From positions 1,488,001 through 1,552,000 of the forward strand of contig BDSL01000007.1 in assembly GCA_003116995.1 (NCBI GenBank): DNA of 64,000 nucleotides, in the 5' to 3' direction. The notes beneath the pieces are model-generated. The model made no database searches. It worked only from the letters and a program-made list of their open reading frames with translations, and was not told the DNA's origin. The DNA is from Yamagishiella unicocca (Eukaryota; Chlorophyta; Chlorophyceae; Chlamydomonadales; Volvocaceae). Below, piece after piece: positions 1 through 13,462 of the stretch (within the stretch, counting starts at the first letter, position 1; every line of letters begins with the position of its first letter). The translations under genes were made by a program, and so were the position numbers.

Positions 1-2
1 AC

Positions 3-3000
3 GGCATCAAGGACGGACGCCTGTACTCGACAACTGTCGCCGGCTGGGCCCTGATGGCTGGCTTCTTCGTGGACGCATGGTTCCTCGGTGGGTAGGGTGC
101 TGTGGGTCGGTACTAGTATCCGTGAGGCGGGGGTGCGGCTGCTTGCTTCAGATCGGGGTTCATAATGTTTACGGACATATCCAATAACCACGACAGGTAG
201 GTTCGCCGCATCACGACTGGATCCTTCCTCCCTCACCCACACCGCAGGTCTGTGCCTGCAGCGCATGGGCTTCATTTGCATGCAGGTCGGCATTCGCGCT
301 CGTGCTGCGCTGGTTCAGGCCGTCACGCACAAGTCCTTCCGCCTCAACACTGTCCGGGCCGACCAGGCTTCCAGCATCGTGAACTTCGTGTCGTCCGACA
401 TCCAGAAGATCTACGATGGCGCCATGGAGCTGCACTACCTGTGGACTGCGCCCCTGGAGGCCGCCGCCATCCTGGCTCTGCTGGGATACCTGACCAGCGA
501 GAGCATGCTGCCTGGCCTGGGAGTGATCCTGCTGGTGCTGCCGCTGCAGTACTTCTTCGGCTACAAGATCATTCAGATCAAGATGCAGAATGCGCAGTAT
601 GTCGCTCAGCGCAGCTCGATTCTGCAGGAGGTGCTTCCCGCCATTAAACTCGTCAAGTACTATGCGTGGGAGCAGTACTTCGAGGCGGAGATTACTAAGG
701 TCCGCAAGGAGGAGCTGCGGCTGTCGTTCTGGAACGCCGCTATGAAGGTTATCAACGTGGCCTGCGTGTTCTGCGTACCACCCATGACCGCCTTCGTCAT
801 CTTTATTAACTACGAGTTCAGCACGGCTCGCCTGGTGTCCTCCGTTGCCTTCACTACGCTGTCGCTCTTCAATATCTTGCGCTTCCCGCTGGTGGTGCTG
901 CCCAAAGCACTGCGGGCGGTGTCGGGTGAGTGGTGTTCCCGCGTGTTAATCCTTCGTCCCCCGATTGGTCGCGCTTGATGGCCGGGGACCCTTGCGACGC
1001 CAAATCCGATCATTTCGCCAAATAATCTGAATCGCGCTATCGTCCCTCCCTGGTCCCTACACACAGAGGCCCACGCCTCGCTTCAGCGCCTCGAGTCGTA
1101 TTTGCTGGAGGACATGGCTGCCGGGAACACGGCCGCGAACTTCAGCAAGAGCAACAGCCCGGGCGCTCATATTGTAAGTCCCGCTCGGGCTGATCCCCAT
1201 GAACGTCCACATGGTTTAACTGACATCCCAAATAGCTGTCTTCTTGCTTTGGTGATTGTTCTTCTCGCCTTACTTTCCCCTGCCCCCTCCGCCCTTGCAG
1301 GACAATGCGGTGTTCCACCACCCCAGCAACCCCAACTGGCACCTGCACATGCCGCGCTTCGACGTGCGCCCGGGTCAGGTGGTGGCCGTGGTGGGCCGCA
1401 TCGGCGCCGGCAAGTCGTCCCTCATTCAGGCCATTCTCGGCAACATGGTCAAGGAGCACGGCGCCATGCAGGTCGGCGGCCGCATCTCGTATGTGCCCCA
1501 GAACCCCTGGCTCCAGAACCTGAGTGTGCGCGACAACGTGCTGTTCGGCGAGGAGTTCAACGAGCAGAAGTACGACGACGTGATTGAGGCGTGTGCGCTG
1601 ACGATGGACCTTCAGATCCTGCCGCAAGGCGACCATTCGAAGTAGGTGCATGTGCGGGGAGGTGTAACAGGTGTACGACAGTTGTACGGCCCTTGCGACA
1701 CTACCTAAGAGGCGCAGAGCGCTCTCCCAGCATCTCGAGAAGCCTTTGACTGCTCGCCTGCTACAGGAGGGTGGTGGCCGTCAGCATCAAGAAGGGGAGC
1801 ACAGTGTCCTACGTGACTGCACATTCTTGGTACCCTGCCCTGCATCTGAACTTTTGAAGTCTGCTCCTCCTTCCTGACTCATGTCCCTCTCTGATACCTT
1901 TCTCAGGGCCGGCATCCGCGGCGTGAACTTCTCCGGTGGCCAGCGCCAGCGTGTCAACCTGGCCCGCTGCGCTTATGCTGACGCCGACCTGGTGCTGCTG
2001 GACAACGCTCTGTCCGCCGTGGACCACCACACCGCGCACCACATCTTCGAGCACTGCATCAAGGGCCTGTTCGCCGACAAGGCAGTTGTGCTGGTCACCC
2101 ACCAGATTGAGTTCATGCCCCAGTGCGATGCCGTTGCCATCATGGACGAGGGCCGCTGCCTCTACTACGGTGAGCTGGGCGGGAGGTGGCTATGCTTTCC
2201 TAGGGGAGACGGTAGTGCAGGCTGAAAGGTCCTTTCCTTACAATCTGAACCGCTGGACTCATACCTCGCCCCCGTACCTCTTTCAACTCGATGCAGGCAA
2301 GTGGAACGAGCAGGCTCAGGAGCTGCTCGGCAAGCTGCTGCCCATCACGCATCTGCTACACGCCGCCGGCTCACAGGAGGCCCCGCCCTCCGCTCCGAAG
2401 CCCAAGAAGGATGACGCCAAGGCTGGTCCGCAAAAAGCGTGAGTTTTTATTGCCGAAGAAGAATAACAGGGCAGGCCGAGTAGCAGCTGGCCGAATCTGT
2501 TCTGTTATACCTCATTACTAATCTCGCCTTTCCCGCCCTTGTAGTGAATCAATGCAGCTCACGCTGGCGCCCACCAACATCGGCCGCCCTACCAAGGCAC
2601 AGGAGGCTGCCCCCAACGCCCATCTGTCTGCGTACAAAGCCTTTTTCATCTACACCCGCCACGGCAACCTGGCCTTGGTGTCCATCTGCTTTCTCTTCTT
2701 CCTGGCAGCACAGTGCACACGTCAGGTGAGAACTTGGGAGCCAGCTAGTGATATCCGATCCGCCTGCCGAGTACTAAGGATCTGAGCCTCGCCCACCGCC
2801 GTAAATCTCCACTATTCAGCTAAGCTCCAGCCTGTATTGATGCATCTCTCCCTTCTCTTGCGCTGCAGATATCTGACTTCTGGGTCCGCTGGTGGGTTAA
2901 CGACGAGTACAACAAGTACCCAGCCGGCGCCGGCGCTCAGAGCGATTCGGCCACCATGTTCTACTCCCTCATCTACCTCCTGCTCATCGGTATTTTCTAC

Positions 3001-5582
3001 TTGCTTATGATTTTGCGCGGCAGCTCGTTCCTGTGGTGGGTGCTGCGCTCCTCTGAGAACCTACGCAAGAAGGCCCTGTACAACGTGCTCCACGCGCCCA
3101 TGGGTTTCTTCCTCGTCATGCCCGTCGGTGACCTGCTGCTGAACTTCACGAAGGACCAGGTGGGTGGGTGGTTGGAAGGGACCGCCCGGATCTTGGCAGC
3201 TGCGAGTGGATAGGTATGTATTAAAGCTGCGTTGCACCAACCACGGACACAATCCCGCCGGTGGTTGCCGCCGCTGGCCTATGGAGTTGCACGTGAACCA
3301 ACCACCTTCGCTTTCTCCTTCATTCAAACCACAGGATATCATGGACGAGAACCTGCCCGACGCCGTACACTTTATGGGCATCTACGGGCTCATCCTCATC
3401 GCCACCACCATCACCGTGTCCGTTTCCATCAACTTCTTTGGCGCCTTCACCGCCTTCCTCATCATCATGACCCTCGTCATGCTGGCCATCTACCTGCCCG
3501 CCGCCACCGCGCTCAAGAAGGCACGCGCCACCAGCGGCGGCATGCTCGTGGGCCTGGTCGCTGAGACGCTGGAGGGCCTGAGCGTGGTGCAGGCATTCAA
3601 CAAGCAGGAGTACTTCATCAACGAGGCAGCTCGCCGCACGGATGTCACCAACAACGCCGTGTTCAATGCCGAGTCGCTCAACTTGTGGCTTGCTTTCTGG
3701 TGCGACCTCATCGGCGCCTGCCTGGTGGGCGTCGTCAGCGCCTTTGCCGTCGGAATGAAGGGTGAGACATCCGGGTGGCGAGCGTTGCTTGATGCCGATT
3801 TAAGAAACGGCCAAGTGCGCTCCGCTGAAATGATAACCTTTGTAATACTCAAGCCTCATCTTTCCTACCTGTCCCGTCCGCTCCACAGATCAACTGGGCG
3901 CCGCCACCGTTGGCCTGGCTTTCTCTAACGTCATCCAGATGCTTGTGTTCTACACCTGGGTGGTGCGCTTCATCGCCGAGTCCATTTCGCTCTTCCACAG
4001 CGTTGAGGGGGTGAGTGGCGTGCAGGGCGGTGCGTCTGGAGGGATGCAGGGATGAAGAGCCAGGCGTACCTGTTTGTGACCTAAGGTTGGTGAGGCGAGG
4101 CATTCATCTCGCGGCAGGTACCCAAGCTGTTTGGCCTGACGCCACCCCGCTGTTCTGTCCTGCCGTTCAGATGGCTTTCCTTGCCGAGTATGTTCCGCCG
4201 GACGGCGTCTTCTACGACTCCAAGGCGGAGAAGGGTTTGGCCAAGGTCATTACTATGCCAGACGGCCAGATTGTTCCCGGTGAGCATCTAGCGGCTGCTT
4301 GCTGGGCGGAATGAGCACGTCGTGTGAGCTGCTTCGGGTGCTGACACTGTTAGACGGCTTACTGCAGTAGAAAATAGGTAATGAACCGGATCCTTTCTAC
4401 CCTCCCTGCAGCCGCCTGCAAGGTGCAAGTGGTCGTAGACGATGCAATGATGACTCGCTGGCCGGCTACGGGCAACATCCGCTTCGAGGACGTGTGGATG
4501 CAGTACCGCTTGGACGCGCCATGGGCTCTAAAGGGCGTTACCTTCAACATACTTGACGGCGAGAAGGTTGGCGCCGTGGGCCGCACTGGCTCGGGCAAGT
4601 CCACTACGCTGCTGGCGCTGTACCGCATGTTCGAGCTGGGCAAGGGCCGCATCATCATTGACGGAGTCGACATCGCCACTCTGCCGCTCAAGCGCCTGAG
4701 GACTGGTGGGTAGTAGATCCGCGACCTCCCGAACACTGTTTGATTGAAGCACGCTTCCCTGCATGCTTAGCTCCATCCTGAGGGCCTTCGCTGTGACAGT
4801 AGTAATTCGTGCTCTGAACACACCCCTTCGCTCTCCTCCCATCTTCGCAGGCCTGTCCATCATTCCCCAGGAGCCAGTCATGTTCTCGGGAACCGTGCGC
4901 TCCAACCTGGACCCCTTCGGCGAGTTCAAGGTAAGGCAATGAATCCGTATTTCGGTTAGGCTTGAAATACGGTGATTTAAAGACGCACTTTAGGGTCCAG
5001 CGCCCTGTACGGAGAATCTGTTAATCGTTGATTAGGCGGTGTCGCCTTGTACCATCTTTGTCCTCACAAACCTGTTCATCTGCCCATTCGCTTCCTCAGG
5101 ACGATGGTGTGCTTTGGGAGGTGCTGAAGAAGGTCGGCCTGGAGTCTCAGGCACAGCACTCTGGTGGCTTGGAGGGCCGTGTGGATGGCTCTGGCGGCAA
5201 GGCCTGGTCGCTTGGTCAGATGCAGCTGGTGTGCCTGGCGCGCGCCGCCCTGCGCGCCGTGCCCATCCTGTGCTTGGATGAGGCCACCGCCGCCATGGAC
5301 CCGCACACGGAGCAGATCGTGCAGGAGACGATCAAGAAGGTGTTCGACGACCGCACCACCATCACCATTGCGCACCGCCTTGACACCATCATTGAGTCGG
5401 ACAAGGTGCTGGTTATGGAGGCGGGCGAGCTGAAGGAGTACGAATCCCCAGCCAAACTGCTGGGAGACCGTAGCTCTATGTTCTCGAAGCTGGTCGACAA
5501 GACAGGAGTTGCGGCGGCCGCCGCCCTACGGAAGATGGCGAACGAGCACTTCGCTCAGCAGGCGGCGCGGAGTTACCCCTGA
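3..5582 (+). CDS. ABC transporter, ABCC/MRP type (5' partial)
   Basis: This is a full-type ABC exporter of the C subfamily, expected to move conjugated organic anions across a vacuolar or plasma membrane. I place 14 exons: 3-87, 248-925, 1067-1173, 1301-1641, 1907-2169, 2297-2438, 2545-2725, 2869-3159, 3335-3761, 3889-4010, 4171-4279, 4412-4705, 4851-4930 and 5100-5582. All phases join, giving about 1200 visible residues. The order is the end of TMD1 (about residues 1-280), NBD1 (Walker [10 protein letters not shown] near 325, signature NFSGGQRQR near 415), a charged linker, TMD2 (about 600-880), then NBD2 (Walker [10 protein letters not shown] near 975, signature WSLGQMQL near 1078, Walker B ILCLDE). 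NBD1 has LLDN where Walker B normally ends in D or E, so that site is probably weak for hydrolysis, a common asymmetry in ABCC proteins. The start and N-terminal TMD lie left of the window. The substrate cannot be told. Confidence 0.9.
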
Positions 5583-8396
5583 TTCGAACAAGCACAAGGA
5601 GCGCTGTGAGCTGGTCCTCAAGTTGTGTGCTCGGAGACCTCGAGTGTGTACGTGTTCGGTCTGAAACCTATATTCAGACGCCAAGTGACCTCAAACGTTT
5701 GATTTTCTCATTTGTTCGCAAGTGCAAGTGGTTGTGCGAAGAGCACCCCTACTGGGTTACGCTCGCCGAAGTGAAGTGAGAGCGAAAAGAGTGTGCAATT
5801 TTGCTGGTTGCGGTTGGACGGAATGCACTGCGTTTCGATACTTCTTCGTCTTTTGATAAAGTGTGCCGCTTTTTCCAAAAGTGTATAAGCGGTTGAGGGT
5901 AGCGAAGGTGGGCAGGAGTACCGATGGCACTGCGGCCTGGCGATAGGTAGGGTGTGCACAGAAACACAATTCATGAAATGTGCCCCTGGTGCTGTATTAG
6001 TTACTGCAATGCTGGCGAGCAGCCAACTGTACTATCGATTGCAGATGCAGGCAGTGATCCCCGCAACGGGTTTGGACACGGTGTATGAGAGAAGTTCGTG
6101 AGATGGCGTAGTGCCTGGTACCGGGCAATTCTAGACGAAAGATAGTTAGTACTATAGGACGGTAGGACCTCGACTGTGCCTCCGCATGGCATGCAAAACG
6201 CTACTTTCGCTGAGACGGCCCGGCGGCATTGCCACAATTGTTATGGTGTACGTGTGTATCTGCCACATTGCCGTACCGCAGCTTAGGCTGATGTATTTTG
6301 TTGGGATTGTAAGGCGCAAGGCAAGATGTCATGGCATGCTCCTTATTCCAATATCCACCACTGTCTACGCACACCAACCTGCGCCGACTAAGCTGTTTGT
6401 GCCGATAACGTCCTTACCTGGACGCAGGTGCAGGCCAGCATGGCGGGGTTGAGCTACTGAGCGTGTACTGCAGCACGAATCACGCTCTTCAAACAGGGTT
6501 ACCCCATGCCTTAGAATCGACTAGCCCGTGCCTAATTTACTGATTGCATGGAACCTTTCTCCACTTCAGTCGTTCCTGCGGAAAGTGCCATATTCCTGTG
6601 GGGAAGTATAACCCCTTTCGTTTGGGCCCTACACCCCGTAAGCAAGCTCGGCAGGAACAGACCATGTCATGTCAGCAACACTGGACAATGCCAAGCAAGG
6701 CGCAACCCTTGTGTTGAACTCCTCGTGCCGGCAGTTTAATGTTCCGGTGAATACTGTTGTGCCGGCTGCGGAACTCGAGTATGAGACCCGGCACGCTTGG
6801 AACACCTCGTTACCCCTAACTAACTCGAGCCTTGCAACTCTTGCCACAACTTCCATGCTCACCAGTTCCTCCATTGGATTTCGAGCCATCCGCATCCCAT
6901 TTGGACACCACGTGATGGCACTAAGTGGACTGGCCAACTGACGCAGGCCAGGATGCCTGTGCAACCTCACAGGTGTTGAACCCTTTGTAGCATTCCACAG
7001 CGTCATTGCCTCGCCCAATCCGCATGCCCTATGCCGATAACCGATCTTACAAGCGGTAGCAGAAAGTACCTGCACATGTGCACTTGGTCGCAGCGACGAC
7101 AGGCGCAGTAGCCTCCAGCTGGAGCAGCCCCAGAACAGTTATTATCATGCAATCCCATGGGCCAGCCAGCCATCCGTCCCATCGCTTCCCCTCCATCGCA
7201 TCGGCCTGGCTTGACAGGGCGGTATGTAAGCCGGCCGACCTCCGCAGACGCCGATCAGCAGGCTAGGGATCCAGCAGGGAGAGCAACAGTCCCAGACTGA
7301 CCGGGAGACAAGACACCAGCAATGCGGGCGAACATGTATGGACGCAACGCAGAGGTCCCACCACTTTGTCCGGTCGCTCGCCTGCCAATCCTGGCCAATC
7401 AGACAAAACCAATGTGGAGGCAAACGCGCATCGAGCGACGCCGAGCCCGGCTCTCCTTAGTAGCCTCCCTCCACAGCCCTAATTCGCCGCCGTGCATATG
7501 CGCCTCGCTTCGTTTTCTTACGGTCAGCGGCTGCCTGTCGGGAATCCGCGGGGAGAGCTGACATCCTTCCCACCACGCAATCCATCCATACCGCTGAACA
7601 TCGCAACTGGGCGCCAAGCGCGCATAAGCTGATACCTAAACTTCGCCTCCCCACACAGCACTACGAACGTGGACATACAGGCGCAAAGCTGAAGGCGAGG
7701 CAGCCAGTGCGACGCCGTTAAGCGACCATGCGAGCCTACACAATGCATGCACCATTTGTACTGCTCTCGTGACGGCCCGCTTCTTTTGCCCAACGCACTT
7801 CCGACGCGAGCGCCCTCGTGGCATCCACTTTTTGACAAGTGCCGGCGGACCCCGTACCCGGGCCCCAAGGGTGAGACACCCTACCTGCGAGTTGGATGCA
7901 GCGTTCGCCTCCCCGCCCAAACCACAAACCACAATGCAGCCACGGACGTGCTCAGCACGCGGCAGCGACCTGCACGCAGGCCTTCGGGTCGCTTTGTATG
8001 CCGCAACTCGCCACTGGCGATCCGCGGCCACGTACTCACACATCCCAGCTACATTCCCGCTACTTTGTACCACGCAAGAGCCAGCAGCGCCCGCCGGGAG
8101 ATCAACCTTACATCCTGCCTCTGCCCCGAAAGCTTTGCTACAGCCCTGACCCCAGCCCGCCACTAAGTACTATCTAGCCGCAGGGACATGGAGCCCAGGC
8201 CTTTGGGTCTTCGGCATCGGACATTGGCAAATGCTTGACCGCCCTGGCTGCCCAACACAACAGGCAGCAACGAACCCCCAGCGCGGCTACAAGAACTGGC
8301 ATTCGCGCGACCCGCCTGATGCACGAAACCCCCCGCCGCCTGCCTGCCTGCCCGAAGCTGCGCAGTGAGCGGTCCAACTCGCGCCTGTCGGGAACA
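5583..8396. other. Intergenic stretch, convergent 3' ends
   Basis: This lies between the transporter stop and the NOT2 stop. Short open frames occur on both strands, but none shows a domain, splice pattern or codon use like the flanking genes. It should hold the two 3' UTRs. TTACA at 8108-8112, which is TGTAA on the minus strand, is a plausible NOT2 poly(A) signal about 285 bases past its stop. Confidence 0.6.
6308..6312 (+). other. TGTAA poly(A)-type signal, candidate for the ABC transporter
   Basis: TGTAA is the usual green-algal polyadenylation motif. This is the first one I noticed downstream of the transporter stop, about 725 bases away, so the 3' UTR would be long. Confidence 0.35.
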
Positions 8397-11300
8397 TCAA
8401 TGCCGCCCCTGAACGCCCACCGCCGACGCCTGCCCCTGTGGCGGCTGCGCCGTGGGACCTACGGGCGGCGGCGGCGGCTGCTGTAGCTTGGCGGTGCGCG
8501 GCAGCCGCGGCGCTCCTTCAATATCCTCGTACAAGATCTCCAGATCCGCCTTCTGCACAATCTCCCACTGGTTGATATCGAAGATCAAGTACGACCCCCG
8601 CTCCCCCCGCTGGCTTTTCTGGACGGCTGTGTTTGGGGCGTGCAGCATCCATAGCTTGTAGCGGCGATGGAACCACCAGCCGCGCACAGAGAGCTCATCC
8701 GCCGCAAGCAGCTGCGCCTCATCGCCCGGCATGGAGTAGAACATGTAGAAGAGCGTCTCCTCCTTGAATTTTGACAGGTAGCCCGGCTACGAGACGGACA
8801 AGGAGGCAAAGCGAATGCTCATGCGAACTCCTGCTTGCTTGCAAGCACTGACAACATCCCGCTGCGCTATGGAGCCCAGGCCTGACCCAATTCGCAAAAC
8901 ACCGTTCCGCTCCTCGACGCCACACCCCGGTGTGTATGTTCACGTGCTGTTTGGTAGGAGGGCGGCGGCTAATTGACCACGCACCTGCAACCGCTGTGGG
9001 AGGAACTTGTAGCACGACGGCAGGTCGTAATCGGGCTCCGCCTTAATTGGGTTGTCGGCAAGCGGCGAAACTAGCGTCGAATGCAGGTCGCCTGGGGACA
9101 CACGAGGGCGGAGGGGCCCAGCGGTCGCTCAATCTCTCCGCTTTGCCGGGGGGGATGCACTGCTGCCTCGCTGGCAAGCAAGCAAGCCCGTCAGACCAGG
9201 GAACACAAGCCCATAGCTGCGAGGCAAGGTCTGAAGTCCGACGTGAAGCGCAAGAGGAAGTGAGCAAACCGCATTGCGAGTGCAGCAGCTGTACAGTAGT
9301 GTGCTGACCACCAGCAACCCAATCACGCCATGCGGAGCTGATGCTGATGCTCCCATATGCGTCGCGGCTGCGCGTGCTTATCATCCCAGCGTGCGCTCGC
9401 AGTCCGTAGCCATTCGCACACTCCTTCATCCGTCCCAGGGAGCTTGGCAGACAAGTATTCGCCATTCGCGCACAACACCGGTGCACAGTGTCCTGTTCAG
9501 GGCCCCACGCCCGCGAACACGCCGACCCACAAGCTATAGAGAGGAAGCTCTCCTTGCGGCCCCCTCGCGCATCACAGTCAAGCTGCAGCTCCCAAGCTAA
9601 GCTTGACTCCCAACCCACGGCGCCATCCAGTCATTGTGCAACTCCCCCACCCACGCCCCGATGCAGTACCTCGCCAAACCCTGCTGGCCTACCTGCCGCG
9701 TTGAGGTTCAGTCCCAGCCCCGTCAGATCGGTGCCCAGCGCCAGCATCGTCAAGTCCGCGTCAGACATCTTTATCAGAGGCAGCAGCCCCATCAGCCCAA
9801 ACCGATCCGCTTTGGCAGCAGCAGCGGTTGCTGAGCCTGGCTGCTGTCCCAGATCACTGCCGGAACCCATGCCTTGCCCGCCCTTGCCCGCAAGGCCCAA
9901 GGGCCCCGGCCCCAGCAGCCCTGGCGGCACACCGCGCTGCTGCTGCAGCCGCAAGTAAGCCTCGTACTCCGCACTGCTCGGCTGGCTACTCATCTGCTGG
10001 AGGTGCTCGGCGCCGAAGCCAGACATTGGTCCACCGCGCCCGCCCACCTGCTGCTGAGCTGCGGCGGACATGCTTCCGGCACCACCGCCCCCACCGGGCC
10101 CCAGCCCGTCCCGCTGAGACGACCCTGGCAGCGCAGGGAAGTCCTCATTCTGTATCTGGAAGTCACCAACGCCAGCACCGCCCCCGGCGTTTGCGCCATG
10201 GCCGCCGCCGGCTGCGACTGCCGCTGCCGCCGTGCGCAAGCCCAGTTTGGCGAAGGGGTCGTTGGCCGCCCCGACTGACATGGCGTCAGCGCCACCACGC
10301 CCCTGCCGTGCCGCTGCGTTGGCCAGTAGTGAAGGGAAATCGCTGTTGTCGAAAGCCGCGCCGTCCTGGTCGCCCCCCACATGCTGCTGCTGCGCCGCTG
10401 CCGCCGCCGCCTGCTGGGACTGCTGAGGCTGCTGCGAAGACACCTGCAGACCACCAACGGGCCCCCCGAGATTCCCCACGCCTCCCGTCCCTGCGCCGAA
10501 GCTGGCGGCCGAGATGCCTAGGTTGTTGAGCGCTGCAGCTGCGCCGAACGCGCTGGCCCCACTTGACACTTGTTGCTGGTGTTGTTGCTGTTGCTGCTGC
10601 TGTTGCTTTTGCCGGTTAAGCATTGCGAGCAGCTCGTGCGTGTTGGTGTTGGGGCTGGGGAGCGTGCCGGCGAGACCCTGCTGCAACAGACCCAGCCCGG
10701 CTGCACCGGCGTTAGCCATCTGCAGCCTACTCTGCAAGTTGCTGCCCTGGAGACCCCCCAAGCCCGCCGCTGCTGCTGCCGTAAGCTGCGCATTCAGGCC
10801 CAACCCAGTGAGCCGCTGCGGGTTTTGAAGTGCCGCAGCGAGTGGGTTCTGTGCTGAAGCATATCCCTGTAGCCCTGCCAAGCCGGCGGCACCAGCGGCG
10901 CCTGCTGCCGCAGCGTTCAGATTCGCTGCGAGGCTAAGGTTGGCGGCAGCGCGGTCGACGCCCGGTTGTCGCATGGTACCTAGCGGCCCCAGGCCACTTA
11001 TCCCCTGGGTGCGCACTCCCCCGCCAGCGGCACTCGCAAGGACACCGTTCGCTATTTGTGCGTTTGTGAGGGGCCTCCCTTGCGCTTGTGCGTACTGCCC
11101 GAGCTGCATGCAAGCGAATATGGAGATGGGGGACCGCACAGGGTGTCACACCTGAGCATACGTTGGGAGTCGCAGAATTCCTCACTGCGGGTGTCCCAAA
11201 TTATCAAAGCACCATTTGCTCCAAAGTAATTGCCTCCAGATCGATGACTTGATCCCTTTACAGCCTAGGGAACACGACTCCTCACCTGCTGCTGCAAATT

Positions 11301-11666
11301 CGATTGAAGCGTGTTTGCTGCAGCGTAACGATTTTGCGCTGACTGCTGTGGCCCTGCTGCACCCGCTTGTAGCCCAGCAATGCCGGTCCTGCGTGCAGAC
11401 TGGCAGTCAGCAAGTTGTTCCGCCAAATTGCAACGAGCAAAGTGCCCCCGCTACCTGACTCCCGGTAGTCCTCCTTGCATTCCTCCTTGCAAAGCACCTT
11501 CAAAGGTAGAATAGAAACAGGAATCAGTCCTCAGGCTGCTACATTTTGCTGGTGTGCCGCAGGTTTGTCCCTCACCGACAAGGGGAAAGCCCGCCGTCTG
11601 GCCCTGCTGCCCATACTGTGCAAAGCCTCTGGCCCCGCTGGGGTCCAAACCGCCAGGGTTGAGCAT
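8397..11666 (-). CDS. NOT2: CCR4-NOT complex subunit 2 (NOT2/VIP2 family)
   Basis: NOT2 is a scaffold subunit of the CCR4-NOT deadenylase complex, acting in mRNA decay and transcription. Exons in transcript order are 11666-11576, 11497-11455, 11388-11286, 11103-9693, 9091-8985 and 8786-8397, with phases matching and 714 residues. The first two thirds is low complexity: Gln and Ala runs plus two motifs typical of NOT2 proteins, SDFPSL and NEDFPALPGS. Next comes the conserved MLALGTDLTGLGLNLN segment, then the NOT2/3/5 box (PDYDLPSCY, ETLFYMFYSMPGDEAQLLAA, ERGSYLIFD). The tail is Pro/Gln rich and ends GVQGRH. The MLNPGG start is a choice. Upstream of it the frame runs on to another Met at 11765, and a further 5' exon is possible. 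The last third is certain, the N-terminus less so. Confidence 0.88.
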
Positions 11667-13462
11667 GAGAAGGCTTGGCCTGCGCCAGCCAACGAAATAG
11701 CAAGGGGCGTGTTCAGGTGTCCACCAATAGGTGCTGCACGAGATGCTGAGACTGGCTAATAGCAATACATTTATGCTCCTTTCGTGCTGCGGCTATAATA
11801 GGGAGCTTGCCGTTCGGTAAGGGCACTAAAACAAGTGCATCCGCTAGGAAAGATCGGTCCACAACCCAAGGTCTATGCAGGTCGCGTCCGCATTACGTAC
11901 CCACGCTGATCAGCAGCAGTGCCCAACAGATTCTGTGTCGTTGTATTACAAAAAGCTTTCAACGCGAATGCCCACGACTATATACTAACAGCTTGTGGAC
12001 AAGGCCAGGGGTCCAATGACCGCTTAACACGAATACAACCCTATGAAGTGTTGCGGAGTCGGCGTTGTGAGTATTTCTTTTACGGTACGGCAGGCTGTAC
12101 ACGCGAAGACTTGAGCAATTAATTGAGGGATGGAGATGTGAGTCCTGCCAAGACCCCTGGGGAATGCACTTTGATCTGTCATATATTTTACGCGCCCGCA
12201 TCATCGCAGTCAAGTTGTGTCTATCTTGAAATGTGGGACCAAGGTTCCATGCAGGCCAACAAGGCCGCAGTCGTTGGATACTACGGTAGTTTGGAAGTGA
12301 AAAGCAAAGCTCGGGCTGACCAGATGTCACTTGGGTAAAGCTCGCCTGTAAGCTTCACTCGAGCCGCCATGGCAACTGGTGGCGACGCATAATTAGCCAG
12401 AGCTGCTAGGAACACCACTTTTGATTCTGAAAGCATGTCTAATTCGGTCCGGAATGATCGAGCAGCCTTGGATGTACTGAATCTTGGAACGGACCCGTGG
12501 GGCCAAACGGGCCTCAGCAAACCCGGCAAGATAGTACTATTTAATTTAACGGGGCTCACAAGACGATGCCTCATATTACGGCGCGCAAGCATACTCCAGT
12601 AGGATCATGAGTAGCCATGAACCGCCCCCAAGGTTGCACGTCTGGCATCAGGAAAAGCTGGAAATGCAGAGGAACAGCATCGACTTGGTGCTAACCCACA
12701 GCCTGTCATACAAAATCATGTACCTGCGGTACTCTTAGGTGGTACGCGACCTGTCAAAGGCGTACAAGCGTGCGTGTTTCGTCATTTGGCTCGGCGATGT
12801 GTTTCGCCACTTGGATACTGGCTGGGCGCTACCGGTTGGGCGGGGATGGCAGTGGGGCCGAGTGGGGCCCACAGCAGCAGGTAGCGGCCTGGCCGTATCG
12901 TCGCCTATCCACCTGTTCCTCCCCACGTGTGTCGTACGAGGCTCGTCCATGTGATGGGACACTGGTAGCCGGCTGGACTAGAGCGCAAGAGAGCACGATC
13001 ATCCACAACGGAGGTGTCCACGTGCGTGGCGAAGGCGGACAAGAATCACAACACTATCCACATACGGTACTATGTAAGCAGTGTAGGGCAGGCACAAGCC
13101 AGCTCCACAGCGTGCTGCAATATGCGACCCTATATCGCATACTGATTCATCTTGGTTTGTTATGCCCACCGGTGTCCCACTGTATAAAGTTGACCCATCG
13201 GTCCAAGCTTTGCTAGACACGTTTGCATCAGGTCATTGCATTTTTCTTATTATCACACATTTTATGATACAATCGTAGTGAGGAATGCTGGACTTTACTG
13301 GGACTGTCGCGCCGTACGGCAAGTGCGTTTCGAGGAGCTTCGCGCCGACATGCTTGCTGCTCGCACGCGATCGGAGTACACAACATTCGATTGCCACATC
13401 ACGAAAACCGCGGCCGTATAGCGGCCCAGATTATCTCTTGCTGCGAGTAGCACGATATTACC
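11667..13462. other. Divergent intergenic region between NOT2 and CPN60
   Basis: About 1.8 kb between two start codons pointing outward. It should hold both promoters and 5' UTRs. GCTATAATAG near 11791 and an AT-rich patch near 12540 are the only TATA-like sequences noticed. No clean heat-shock element (three alternating GAA/TTC units) was found by eye. No convincing gene is present. Confidence 0.55.

Noticed and set aside
6186..8386. Several 60-175 codon frames in the gap left of NOT2
   Set aside because: They overlap one another on both strands, with low-similarity basic compositions typical of GC-rich chance frames.
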